From: Paralvinella palmiformis
Lineage: Eukaryota; Annelida; Polychaeta; Terebellida; Alvinellidae
NCBI GenBank assembly: GCA_025642065.1
Contig: JAODUP010000268.1
Coordinates: 170,001 to 234,000 of the forward strand
DNA length: 64,000 nt
Direction of reading: 5' to 3'
The translations under genes were made by a program, and so were the position numbers. Under the pieces are notes generated by a model. It had not been told where the DNA came from, searched no databases, and saw only the letters and a program-made list of their open reading frames with translations. Numbering within the stretch: position 1 is the stretch's first letter; each line of letters starts with the position of its first letter. This document shows, one piece after another, positions 30,641 through 41,009 of the stretch.

Positions 30641-31105
30641 CGTACACTGCAAACATTTTTACACTTTATATATTACTAACTGATAATTTATATCAATCAC
30701 TAACATTTGAATGTTAACATACAATCCTATTGTCATCTACCACACATTTTTACATCGTTGGGACTAGATAGATAGATAGATATTTATTTCGAGATGGTAC
30801 AGATAACAAATATACAATTATACAATTATTTTTACACAAGACAAAATTATGTGCATTTCGAACCATCTCATGGTCATACCTAAGAAATAAATTTCTGTGT
30901 CGTCTCAGACAGAAAGTATTCATACAATAAGTGTCTATAGTACATTTCATTTACAAGACTGGGAGGCCGGATAGACCATATATTGTGCATACATTTATAA
31001 TATTTCAGCCAAGAAAAAGGTGCATTTTACTTATAATTTAATTAACATAAAACACATTTGGATATAAATTAATCAACGCCCCCCCCCCCCCCTCTCCCCA
31101 ATAAA

Positions 31106-31529
31106 CTACCCAGCCTGGAAACCACCCTGGATAAATCCTGTTTTAGACGACGTCCAAGATGTAGTTTCGTAATGACGCTTTACTTGGTTCTTAAATGTTT
31201 TTGACGAATTAGCTTCCTTCAGTTGACTTGGAAGATTGCTCCATAATTTTGGCGTTTGACAAATAAAACAATTAGACGTGAAGCACGATCTACGTGAAAC
31301 TATGAAGATCTCTACTATGTCTGGTGTTTTGGTGATGAAGTTCATCATTTCGTATAAAGCATTGCCTCAAAGACAATGGCAAAATATCCATATTATATTC
31401 ATACATCAATACAGCCATTTGCAAATTGAATAAATCTTTCAATTTTAATATACTCAGCGAAATAAATAACTGTAGTGTTTGTTCGTTATATTTGGCCTTA
31501 GCCACACTCCTAATATCATGCTTTTGCAC
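31106..31529 (-). pseudogene. LINE ORF2 C-terminal pieces
   Basis: Two overlapping frames: MYEYNMDILPLSLRQCF and HHQNTRHSRDLHSF, then SNCFICQTPKLWSNLPSQLK. These correspond to the conserved YNTR...GPKLWN.LP tail of CR1/L2-like ORFs. Confidence 0.75.
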
Positions 31530-31568
31530 GATTTCGATTTTGTTGATATGGAATTTATAAGTGGATCT

Positions 31569-32252
31569 CTATAGAAGTAATCCATACGTTAAGTAAGGGT
31601 GTACCATGCTGTAATACATGGTTTTGAGTATTGTCGTCGGCAAAATATTTTTTATTGAATTTATGGCATAAATTCCACTGGCCATTTTACTATTGCACAT
31701 TTTTAAATGTTCATCCCACTCTAGGTGCTGATCTATTATTAATCCTAAGAATTTGGTTGAATCTAGTTTGCTAATGTTGTACCCATTTCGATATAATTTA
31801 TGAATTCCAGTGTCAATCGTCTTGTTGTGCTTGCTGAATAGGATATAGTTGTGTGTTTTTTTGGTGGTATTTAGAGATAGCTTATTTGCTCTAAACCAGT
31901 CTGCTAATATAGTCAAATCATTATTTAAAGTGTCATACAGGTACGCAAGATTGTTAGAGGAACAAAATACTGTAGTGTCATCAGCAAATAGAATAGTTTT
32001 GCTACTCTTCATCGACATGGGTAAATCATTTGTATATATTATGAACAGTAATGGGCCAAGAACTGATCCCTGTGGGACTCCACAAACAATTTCCTGGGTT
32101 TGGGATCTACAATTTTTATATTCAACGTATTGCTTACGATTTTTCAAATAATTGCTAAACCACTCCAATGCCACTCCTCTCACACCATAATATCCAAGTT
32201 TGTTCAATAGTGTTTGGTGATTAATTGTGTCAAAGGCCTTGGAGAGGTCCAA
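31569..32252 (-). pseudogene. LINE reverse transcriptase domain piece
   Basis: 227 codons carrying DLSKAFDTINHQTLL (palm motif A), CGVPQGSVLGPLLFIIYTND (motif B) and LFADDTTVF (motif C, FADD catalytic pair), then KFLGLIIDQHLEWDEH. The catalytic aspartates are present, but the ORF is cut from its N- and C-terminal parts. The preceding piece (32324-32608) carries YRPVSLLPCISKNLEKLIHKRL and SQYGFVRN. Confidence 0.9.
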
Positions 32253-33442
32253 AAATACTGCTAGAGAACATTGATTATTTTCAAAAGAATTAACAATATT
32301 GTAACAAAGTTCCGTTATCGCATTTATTGTGCTGTGTTTCGGACAAATCCATATTGACTCTTGTACAGTATGTTATATTTTATTAGGAAATTATACAGTC
32401 TCTTGTGAATTAACTTCTCTAAATTTTTTGAAATACATGGCAATAGTGATACCGGCCTATAATTATTAAAGATATAGTTCTCTTTAGCCTTATAAATAAG
32501 CACTACCTTGACTAGCTTGAGAGGTGCTGGAACTTCGCCATTTTCTAAAGATTTATTTAATATCACAGTCAACGGAGTGGAAATTGCAAATTGTATTTGT
32601 TTCAGCAAACGTGTGCTAATACCATCATGGCCAGTACTTTTTTGCTTTTCAACGAATTTATAATCTGTAAAACCTCATCGGAACTCGTGGGTACTAAATA
32701 TAAAGGCTTGGCATTTGAATTAGTTATCATATATTCTTTGAATGATTTAGTTCCCTTTGGGATTTTATCCACTAATTGTTTGCCAATTTCAGTAAAATAT
32801 TTACAGAAACTATTTGATATAACATCAGGATTATTTACACCATTATCATCAATAATACATTTATCAGCTATTGTATTTTTATTCCTCGTTCTCCCAATTA
32901 GAATATTCAATACTTCCCACGTTTTACGTATGTCATGTTTGTATCGTTCTAGCGGGGTTCTATAATAGGTTTCTTTTGTTATTCGTTTAATTTTATGGAA
33001 TTCATTTCTGTATTTGATGAACTTTGCATGTGTTACTTCCAATTTTTCATTAAGAATTTACTTTCTGTGCAGTTTATCGTTTGTTTGTGATGATTTAAGT
33101 AATCCCGACGACATCCAAGGTTGTCGAATTATGTGTTTTTGTTGAATAATCAGTTCTTTTTCAGATGCAAATTTGTCAATCACTTGAGATAAAATATCAA
33201 TAAAATAGTTGTACCCCTCTTCGGGTGTCATATTATCAAGAACAGCCCAATTACTATTTGTTAAAGAAGTAATTATATTGTTAATATTGGTTTCCGACAT
33301 AGATCTACATTTAAACTGTAAAGGTGCTCTATCTTGATGTTTTCTCTTCCTAGTTGTAAATGTGAAAATATTCCTGAAATCATTTAAAACTTATTATTAC
33401 CTTTAACATATATATTATCAATTATAGTTGCTGAACTATGTG

Positions 33443-34120
33443 TTATTCTCGTTGGCTTAGTAATCGTTGGAATAAAGTTTCGGGAATAGAATATGTCAAA
33501 TAAATCAGAGGTATTTTATGCGTATTAATTTTGGCAAAATCAAAATTTTGGTCAGTTGCGAGGATTTGGTCACACTTCTCAGTATTAAGCTTTTCTAATA
33601 TATTATTAAAACGCGCAATGGATGTCTTCTCGTTTGTATCAGGTATTCCGTAAATATCTCCCAGAATGATTTTATGTTCAACTGACTTGATTTCTATAAA
33701 TAAACTTTCAAACTGTCCGTCTACATTGATGCAAATATCAGGCCTCTCACAATACTCAAAACCATCTTTGATGTACATCGCTACACCACCCCTGTTAGAA
33801 TTGGTCCTGTTTCGATAAATAAAATTGTAGCCGGAGATATTATACATGTGTACATTTTTGTCAGTTAAAAACGTTTCAAACAATAGGATAAAATCAAAAT
33901 TTTCCCCATACATTTCAATTCTATGAAGCATCATTTTCAAATTGTCAAATTTGCTAGGAATACCTTGAATATTTATATGTATGACACTGTATTCGTGTTT
34001 TCCACTAATTGAGACATGTTCAAGATCCTCAATATCATAGTAATCGCATTCCTTATTAAATAGCCTTTGTTGCTCTTCAAGACGTTCATCATATTCATTA
34101 TCTTTAAGCATGTCAACCAT
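33443..34120 (-). pseudogene. LINE endonuclease domain piece
   Basis: 225 codons. HINIQGIPSKFDNLK matches the family's HLNIRSL start of the endonuclease fold. RGGVAMYIKDGFEY, ESLFIEIKSVEHKIILGDIY and the degenerate ATDQNFDFAKINTHK (normally GDFN) follow. The downstream frame shift breaks the link to reverse transcriptase. Confidence 0.75.
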
Positions 34121-34151
34121 GATTTACCCAGTCTATGACTCCCCAAATATA

Positions 34152-34216
34152 AACAAAAATTAAATGATTATGTAGAAAAAACAAAAATTAAATGATTATG
34201 TAGAAAAAACAAAAAT
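34152..34216 (+). repeat. 28-bp tandem repeat, ~2.4 copies
   Basis: Near-perfect repetition of ACAAAAATTAAATGATTATG plus TAGAAAAA beside the 5' end of the minus-strand LINE. Confidence 0.85.
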
Positions 34217-34689
34217 AGCGAATTATTGCTATAGCACATATATAAGAGCGTGCAAAGATTGAACTCCTGAATAGATAAGAATTATTATCCTATTTACATC
34301 AATATACAGTGAAATGAAAGCCCGAAATACCAAGTCATATTAATCGTATTAACCTGTCAGTTGAGCTCATGCCATATTCCGGTAAATTCCACGCCGTAAA
34401 CGGTATTTATTATATCACCACCAGCACAGCAGAGCACATTAGTAGTAAACAAAACCCAAACTCTCCTTTGTGTTTCAACAACAGCAACAAAACAATTCAC
34501 CCTAATACAAAAATCTGTATGTACATACTTCACCTCGTCGGAGTGGCGCGTCAGTGGACCCCCAACAACCCCTCTTCTAATACGCATGGTGAATGACAAA
34601 CAAAATAACAATATCATACAGATACAGAGTGATTGTGCGTGTATAGTAAAATATTATACAAATATGCAATACAATGTGTGTTTTATTAT

Positions 34690-35072
34690 AAAGTGAGACT
34701 ATCCGGTTTTTTCTCATCTGACCAACCTGATGCCTGCTTTCTCCCATTGATGTTTGGTCTCCTTCCCTCCTGGCTCACTTGCATTAGCGACAGACTCCGT
34801 CATCGGACAGCAGCATACTGGTGCATTAGAGTCATCTACCTTCACCATCACTCACCAATCATTATTTCACATAATCTCGAATCATTGTTGATTTATTTGT
34901 TTTAATTTGTGTTTAATTTTGTCTTGGGACGCCGGGGAAGACAGTTTTAATGGCTATCGGCTGTCCTGGCTAACAACATCACATTTATGGATAGACAATC
35001 TAACATATTATGTACCTGTATTATTATATCACGATGTTGTTAGTGAATAAATTACTTACTTACTTACTAAGA
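34690..35072 (+). repeat. Retroposon 3' end with (TTAC)n tail
   Basis: A GC-richer body (for example GGGACGCCGGGGAAGACAG at about 34926) ends in GTGAATAAA followed by (TTAC)n at 35052-35069, as in LINE or SINE 3' ends. The parent family is not recognised. Confidence 0.5.
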
Positions 35073-37559
35073 AATAATTTCAAATAAGTTTAACGCACAG
35101 ACACAATATCGTTTCTGCCCGATGATTATTTTAATAAAATAAAAATTTAATCGACATGGTTATCGAAACAATTTATCATAATATTAACTAATTAAGAATA
35201 TATAGTTTTAATTTTTTCGAATGTCAATTTTAGTTTAGAAAGACACTAGAATATTAAATTTATTGTTCACTAATTATTACGTAGCAATAATTACAACTCT
35301 TAACTAGAATTGTTATAAAATCAGATAAAGCTATAGCAGACTGTTCCATAAGTCAAAGATAAAATGTATAAGGTTCGATGACGTTGTCCGCAATCCACGT
35401 GCTTTTCATAAAAACCGTAAAAACAAATAAACGTTTAGCCATTAATGGCATTATCTACTGGCATTAGCTTTTTTATGTTCTATCGTCAGAAGGTAATTAA
35501 ACATTTTGAATTAATGAAGTAGAAAACATGGAAAGCCTGCCATAATAATAATAATAACTATGCGGTATAAATATTAATTTGACAGAAATCACATAAATAT
35601 AGATGCCAAATCATGGGTTGACATATGTGCGGTCCTGATCTGTCATCTGACACATTTAATTTAATGTGAATATCGGAGTTTTAAATATCAAACGATATTA
35701 TATCGGTGTTTAGATTGTACTTTAATTAGTTCCTGGTAATTCATTGACGTTGTTGAAATTAGATCTAATTAGGCTGTGCCGAATGAACGATAGCCTGGGG
35801 ATTCTCCCCGAACAACAAAGCCATTAGATCTAGTTATAACAGCGAGTTAGCCGAGTATGTATCAATTTTGAGAAATTGTGAGATTTAACACACTTTATTT
35901 CAATGAGTGCATAGCTATAGTATAGTAGTATAGTATGTTCTGATATCAAACTACTACACGTTAGTCTGTTAGTTACTTGTTACTAACTAGATCTAAGACA
36001 AGTTGTAAATCTAGTACTAGTAGTAGTAGGTCTAACTAGAATAAATAATCAGTCAATGTTTTTTTGTTGTTGTTGAATTTCTCTATCACAGTATCAGCCT
36101 AGATAGAGTATCTACATGTCTATCTAGTCTATAATATTCTGTCGTCTAGACTATATTATATCCGGTATGAAGGTTGAACTTGATCTTGAAGGTATATAAG
36201 GTAATAAGCTGTGTACCTGGAACCCAGCTACAGAATTTCACATTATAGTATTAGACTCATTATTATGATTATTTAAAGTTACTAAATCATGCACTAATTT
36301 TTGTAAATGAACTGTCTAAGTGCTGAATGTACGGAATAAAGAATAATAATGATGATATATAATAATGACTGGTTTATTCAGGAGGGTATTGAAATATTAT
36401 ATGTTAATATTGAATCCACACCAAAAGCAATAATTCATTAATTGTTTTAAGTAAAAGATGGAATATATTAAAGGCAGGGTTGGCAGTTTCTGCCTGCCAG
36501 GGCAGAAATAGGTTTCACCCATTATTTTGGCAGAAATAGTCAGGTAGACCATATATTTCAGTAAAGATAGGCAATTAATTACTTATTTCATTAGTTGTCC
36601 AGCTGGATGATAAAAAAATTAATAAAAGATTTTAATTCTGATGTTTGGAATACAAGACTATGTGTAAGATCTGCCAAGTACCACTTCAGTATGAAAGTTA
36701 AAATAAGACTGGCATGAAGTAAATCTTCACAAAAATTGATTAAAGTATTATTATAATTTTATATCTTCTGACATAGACAGATAGTGTTTATTTAGAATAA
36801 GATAGGCTGACACTTTTTCTATCCCACTTATTTTTCCAATCCCTGCCTTCATTATACAGTTGCGACAGTGAATATATTAATTATTAAGACAGGTCTGAAT
36901 TGGATATAGAGTCATTATAATCTTGGATCAGTAAGGTTATCATAATATTTACAGTACTTATATAAAATTGGACATACATTTATGCATGAATTCAATATTT
37001 CTCTTTATGATCAGGTAAAAATATGAGGAAATAGATTGTTATATAAAGGTTGCATGTAAAGTGTGCATAGATGTTATTAATAAGAAAATACTTTAAAAAC
37101 ATAGTAAGTAACACCGATTATTAATAATATTTAGTATTAATTACTATGTTTTAAAATTTCTACATGAATTCAATATTTCTCTGTATGATCAGCTATAAAT
37201 ATCAGGAAATAGATTATTATACATGTATAAAGGTTGCACTTAAAGCGTGCATATTTTAAAAACATATTAATTAAAACCAGTTATTATTAATAATCAGTGT
37301 TAATTACTATGTTTTAAAAATGTTTTCTTTTACCCACAAAATAATGCAAATAGGTTCTTCTATATTTGTTATTTTTATGTTACATAATTACGTAATAGAC
37401 TATAGTGTGTATATTGTTTGTTGATTATATGTCAAATAAGATAATCACATATTCAAGAAAGTACTTTCTTGTTTTCTACTTACAGCCAATCCTACATGTC
37501 TTATTATTGATAATAATAACATAATGTGATATTATATTTAGCATGTTTGATCATCATAG
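35073..37559. other. Region upstream of SELENOP, no proven exon
   Basis: Very AT-rich. A TATATAAGG box at about 36193 and an AATAAAG at about 36336 lie in what may be a short repeat. Two diverged copies of one ~150-bp sequence occur at about 36990-37130 and 37165-37320 (shared GAATTCAATATTTCTCT..ATGATCAG). A hydrophobic frame at 37320-37391 could be a signal-peptide exon (see findings). Confidence 0.4.
35771..35820 (+). repeat. Dispersed 50-bp motif with GGGGATTCTCCCC hairpin
   Basis: Matches 29102-29151 at about 45 of 50 positions: GGCTGTGCCGAA..., GGGGATTCTCCCCGAACAAC. The core GGGGA-TTC-TCCCC is a perfect 5-bp stem. Confidence 0.75.
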
Positions 37560-37726
37560 GTGGAAACCAGTGATATAGCTGTCATGGCAACATCACAGCT
37601 AGTCACTTCAGACATGGAAGCCTTAACTGTAAATGGAGATACTGTGATGGCTACTATCAAGGGCAAAGTCACAGTAGTAACAGCCTTGACTTCTAACTGT
37701 CAGTATTGATGTCAGCAAGCTGCTTG
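37560..37726 (+). CDS. SELENOP: Selenoprotein P, exon with CxxU redox motif
   Basis: Selenoprotein P is a secreted, thioredoxin-fold selenium carrier in animals. The exon is bounded by an AG at 37558-37559 and a GTAATT donor at 37727. The first in-frame ATG (37584, GTCATGG context) gives MATSQLVTSD...; the exon then reads GKVTVVTALTSNCQY-UGA-CQQAA. GKVTVV aligns with vertebrate SNGSVTVVALLQAS, and the vertebrate U-x-x-C site becomes C39-Q-Y-U42-C43 when numbered from this ATG. No signal peptide follows the ATG, so an upstream exon may be missing; the codon before 37560 in the same frame is TAG. The exon ends with two bases (TG) of a split Trp codon completed in the next exon. Identification rests on the alignment across four exons. 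Confidence 0.8.
37707..37709 (+). other. SELENOP: Putative selenocysteine codon, position 42
   Basis: UGA in the CQY-U-C active-site context. The vertebrate active-site Sec aligns three residues earlier, with Cys39 here. Confidence 0.75.
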
Positions 37727-38914
37727 GTAATTATTTCAAATTAATAGTTCAGTTAAAATGGTATACAAAAGAGTTTTGTTAATTTTCTGCACAGTAATTT
37801 GTTAATTTAATAAAGTTTTGTTGAGCAGATAATTTCATCTGTGTAGTTCAAAATGTTTAAATTAAATATAAATGCTTGTATTGTTCACTGTTTATTTAAA
37901 AACTACTGCAAAGAATCTGAGCATATAGTAATTTAAATTCTTTTCTGTTTATAATATATTTTACATGTATCTGTATATAGAAGGCATTACTATAGGTATT
38001 ACTTTCTTTGGTAAAATATATAATTACAGTTACTGTCAGACATTACATTGTTATAACAATATGTGAATGAGAGAACAAAACAAATTATTATATTTGACAC
38101 TTCTGAGATAAATATGTCACAAATTTGTTGGCTATGCCAATATTTATATATTTTTTTTAAATTGACAGTTTATAACACTGTCATATCATAAACATGTTTC
38201 TAACTTGACTTCATAAACCCTAGATTAATTCATGGTTTTTGACATTGTGTCATAAACTTGCCAACTCTGATAATGATATCAATTATAAATATGCATTCTG
38301 TGTTATTCTTATGTATTCAGATATTAGACACCTTTAGATATCTTGTATGTACACCTCTTTACTAAACTATGTGTAGAAATGCTGTGATATTGTACATTTT
38401 GCTGAATATATCATGTGATTTATGTATTACTCTTTATTTACTATAAGCTAGTGCTATGACATTTACAAATATCTGCTGCAAGTTTTATATGGAACATGTT
38501 TATATATACATTTAGACCATCTGACAAGTAGTTTGGCTGTTATCATTTCATTCTAGAGAAGAAGGGGGTCACTTTAAGAATAACCTTGAAACATGTAAAT
38601 TAAATGCATATGCTTAGTATGAAGATAATTTAATGTTTCTATCCTTGGAATAATAAGTTATTTAAAATAAGATTTTTTAACATAAATGTTAGCTGTTACA
38701 ATTTATCATCTACTTTAAATTGTGTTTTAGCACAATAGTAGATTTATCGTTTTATTAGATTTTAGATAGCTAAATTATATGACTCACATACATAGATATG
38801 TGTAGTTCCTGATTAGTATGTTAGTAATTTTAGTTTCACACCTAAAGACATGTTACATTAATAACTATAGATGTATAACTTTTTCCGACTCTTTGCCTAA
38901 TATTTTTTTAACAT

Positions 38915-39705
38915 GAGTAGATACTCCGAGTACCTACTTGGATTACATACTCTGAGTAGTTTATATTCCAAGTAGGATTGTCATGGAAGAAATATTTCTG
39001 AATTAAAAAATGAAATGGTAAATTAATTTATGGATTTAATTTAATTTTGCCTGTTCTAAACATTGAACGGGTGTAAATTCCTAAATAGCAATATCTCTAT
39101 ATAGATTACAGGCATGCTATGTGGTGGTGTCACCATGTTGTGGGTGGAGCCCAAGGTATCCAGACCAATCAGTGTGCATATTTTATATATATATATATAA
39201 GGAACCAAAGTTCTGGATCAATTTGGTTCCAGTGTATTGGTAACAGCACATGTAAGTGTTAACATGGTAAAATTAGCACAAGCCTAACCACAAGGCGCTT
39301 TTAGCTAAAGAGGTATTATATCACGTGGTGAATCATAGTCTCGGGTGCATCCCCATGTAAGAGTATATTTTCTAATCATTAAAGGTGTGTTTATATTCCA
39401 CTACCCAGTAGGAGCCTTGAAATGAATGTATTTGCTTAGCTCTGCCCAGCAGGAGTCAGACCCTGTATTTACTTTCACAACCCTGCTGGGTACTAAACCA
39501 AAGCTCTGGATCATTATGGTTCCAGTATATTGGTAACACCACATGTAAGGGTTAACATTGTAAAAATGGTATATTAATTTTTGGATTTAATTTTTTGTAG
39601 GAAACTTCAAATTCAAAATTGTTCAATTCCAATTCAAAATTTCTCAATTCCAATTCATTTTTTTTTAAATAATCAATTCCGGAATTGAATTGACCCCATG
39701 TCTGA
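38915..39705 (+). repeat. MITE-like repeat split by a second insertion, in SELENOP intron 1
   Basis: The left part (38915-39060) starts with AGTAGATACTCCGAGTACCTACT, a 23-nt near-palindrome, followed by GATTGTCATGGAAG...AATTAATTTATGG. The right part (39560-39705) carries TTTTTGGATTTAATTTTTTG and several CAATTCCAATTC units. The same order occurs uninterrupted at 48713-48935. Between the halves lies a ~490-bp insert with 70-bp direct repeats at 39202-39272 and 39496-39566. Confidence 0.65.
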
Positions 39706-39870
39706 TGAGAAGACTAAGAATTATAGTTATACATAATAAACAAATAGGAAACATGAACTGAGTAGAACCAATTGGATGTTTCCAAAGGAAATATCAGATA
39801 TTCTCCATACCTAAGTCATGTACATATTCTGATTTAAAGTGTTTAGTAAAATCACAGATTTATCCTTCAG

Positions 39871-40071
39871 GTTGGACAGCCTACATGAAAGATTCTCTTC
39901 CGAGAAGAAAGACATAATTCTTTATGGGATTAATTCTGCACAGTGTCCTTCCAAGCAGTCATTGGAGCAGCTCAGAGCCAGTGTCCACTTTCCAATTTAT
40001 CAAGACAATGTTACAAACAGATTTTGGCAAAGATTGGGTCTTAAGCCACAGGATATACAAGTCTATAACAG
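39871..40071 (+). CDS. SELENOP: Selenoprotein P, thioredoxin-fold exon
   Basis: 201 nt between TTATCCTTCAG and a perfect AG|GTGAGT donor. It supplies residues 49-114: LDSLHERFSSEKKDIILYG, then a variable loop, SLEQLRASVHFPIYQDN, FWQRLGLKPQDIQVYN. This follows vertebrate selenoprotein P element by element: LEDLRVKLKKEG, then ISYIVVNHQ, then HIPVYQQEE, then VWTLL, then DDFLIYDR. The reading starts after the TTCAG acceptor, not at the earlier ACAG, because only that choice keeps frame with exon 37560-37726 and gives QAAWLDSL against vertebrate QASKLEDL. Intron 1 (2,144 bp) holds inserted repeats. Confidence 0.9.
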
Positions 40072-40293
40072 GTGAGTGACTAATCCATATTGTATGATTC
40101 TTCCTGTGAATAATTTAATAAAAATATAATATATATGCAGAATCCTGGCAGTTATAAAACTCATTATTTATAATTGTCTTTTTCTTATTAATAATATTTC
40201 TTATTAAATTAATATTGTAATTAATTAAATAAGAATACAATTGCCTATAGAATCCTGAATATCCGTCTGAGATAATAGTTCTATTTATTGTAG

Positions 40294-40435
40294 ATGAGGA
40301 CAACTAGCTCATGATATTCCATATCCAGAGAGCAGGGAATGTCATGGCCTGACTGAAAAGACGATATTATCTGTGTGGCTCTGAGGTGACTGACCCTCAT
40401 CAACATCTTGTTCTAATGTACAGATCTCAGATAAG
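40294..40435 (+). CDS. SELENOP: Selenoprotein P, exon with three in-frame UGA codons
   Basis: Begins after TTTATTGTAG. Its first base completes an Arg codon and the next codon is UGA (40295), giving YNR-U-GQL where vertebrates have YDR-C-GRL. The exon continues AHDIPYPESRECHGLTEKTI, LSVWL, then UGA-G-D-UGA (40382, 40391) and PSSTSCSNVQISDK. The UGD-U cluster falls where vertebrates have IAYCEKKCGNC, so all three UGAs replace or neighbour conserved cysteines. There is no other stop in this frame. The donor is AAG|GTACTA at 40436. UGA only at Cys-equivalent places argues for selenocysteine and against a pseudogene. Confidence 0.82.
40295..40297 (+). other. SELENOP: Putative selenocysteine codon, position 116
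   Basis: UGA in R-U-G-Q-L, in place of the cysteine of vertebrate RCGRL. Confidence 0.78.
40382..40393 (+). other. SELENOP: Putative selenocysteine pair, positions 145 and 148
   Basis: Two UGA codons separated by Gly-Asp (U-x-x-U), in the area of the vertebrate C-E-K-K-C-G-N-C cluster. Confidence 0.72.
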
Positions 40436-40808
40436 GTACTAGTATTAGAAACACACTTTATCTTATGACAGTTTACTGATTAGAGGATCATTATTTTATA
40501 GTTGTTGGCTAGGTCTAAGATCATTATTTTATGATGGCTTACTGGATAGAATCAGTTTTATGATAAGTGGCTGAATGGAATCTATTTTATGAAGGCTGAC
40601 TGAGTAATATCCATTTTGTGATGATTGGCTGAGTGGAATCATGGTGTTACAGCAGAATGATCATACTATTGTTAATCTAGAATTTAGTCAGATATTTATT
40701 TATTATATAAATCAAAAACTTTCCTATTTTTTTATGTGCTACACCCTTTTTTAGTTACCATTGACATCATTTCATATTTTTAATTATAACTAATATGTAT
40801 GTTTTCAG

Positions 40809-41009
40809 GGAGATGAAAAAGATAAAACTATGTTATCTTCTAACGTTTCACAGTGTCCATGTCAACTGGACAGCCAATTTCAGTGTCAACAAACTGAGCA
40901 ATCTGAGCGTCAACATTACGAACATGAGAGACAGGATGAGAGTTGCGACCAGGAAAGTTCTGTAACTTGACAGAAAGTATCAACTCAGACTGAATCTAGC
41001 TGAAATTAA
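40809..41009 (+). CDS. SELENOP: Selenoprotein P, last coding exon ending UGA...UGA-AAU-UAA
   Basis: Follows TATGTTTTCAG in phase 0. It encodes a short hydrophilic tail: GDEKDKTMLSSNVSQCPCQL, FQCQQTEQSERQHYEHERQ, DESCDQESSVT, UGA (40968), QKVSTQTESS, UGA (41001), N, TAA (41007). The tail is Gln/Glu-rich with a CPC motif and several Cys, like the Cys/Sec-rich C-terminus of animal selenoprotein P but much shorter. If both UGAs are read, the protein from 37584 is 228 residues with Sec at 42, 116, 145, 148, 216 and 227; if the first is the stop, it is 215. The sequence alone does not decide this. Confidence 0.7.

Larger units (their letters stand above)
30765..34130 (-). mobile_element. Nearly full-length CR1/L2-like LINE, minus strand, inactive
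   Basis: The endonuclease half, reverse transcriptase and C-terminal tail occur in the right order on the minus strand over about 3.3 kb. The 3' UTR runs from about 31100 down to a (GATA)n-type tail at 30766-30783. The ORF is split by frameshifts into at least seven pieces (34120-33443, 33300-33058, 33042-32602, 32608-32324, 32252-31569, 31529-31290, 31348-31106), so it is not active, but it is little truncated. A 28-bp repeat lies next to its 5' end. Confidence 0.85.

Noticed and set aside
31849..32151. Plus-strand 100-codon ORF
   Set aside because: It is the antisense shadow of the LINE reverse transcriptase.
37707..41003. Reading the in-frame UGA codons as pseudogene stops in SELENOP
   Set aside because: No other stops or frameshifts occur in the exons, splice sites are intact, and the UGAs in the first and third coding exons fall at or beside redox positions conserved in the family.
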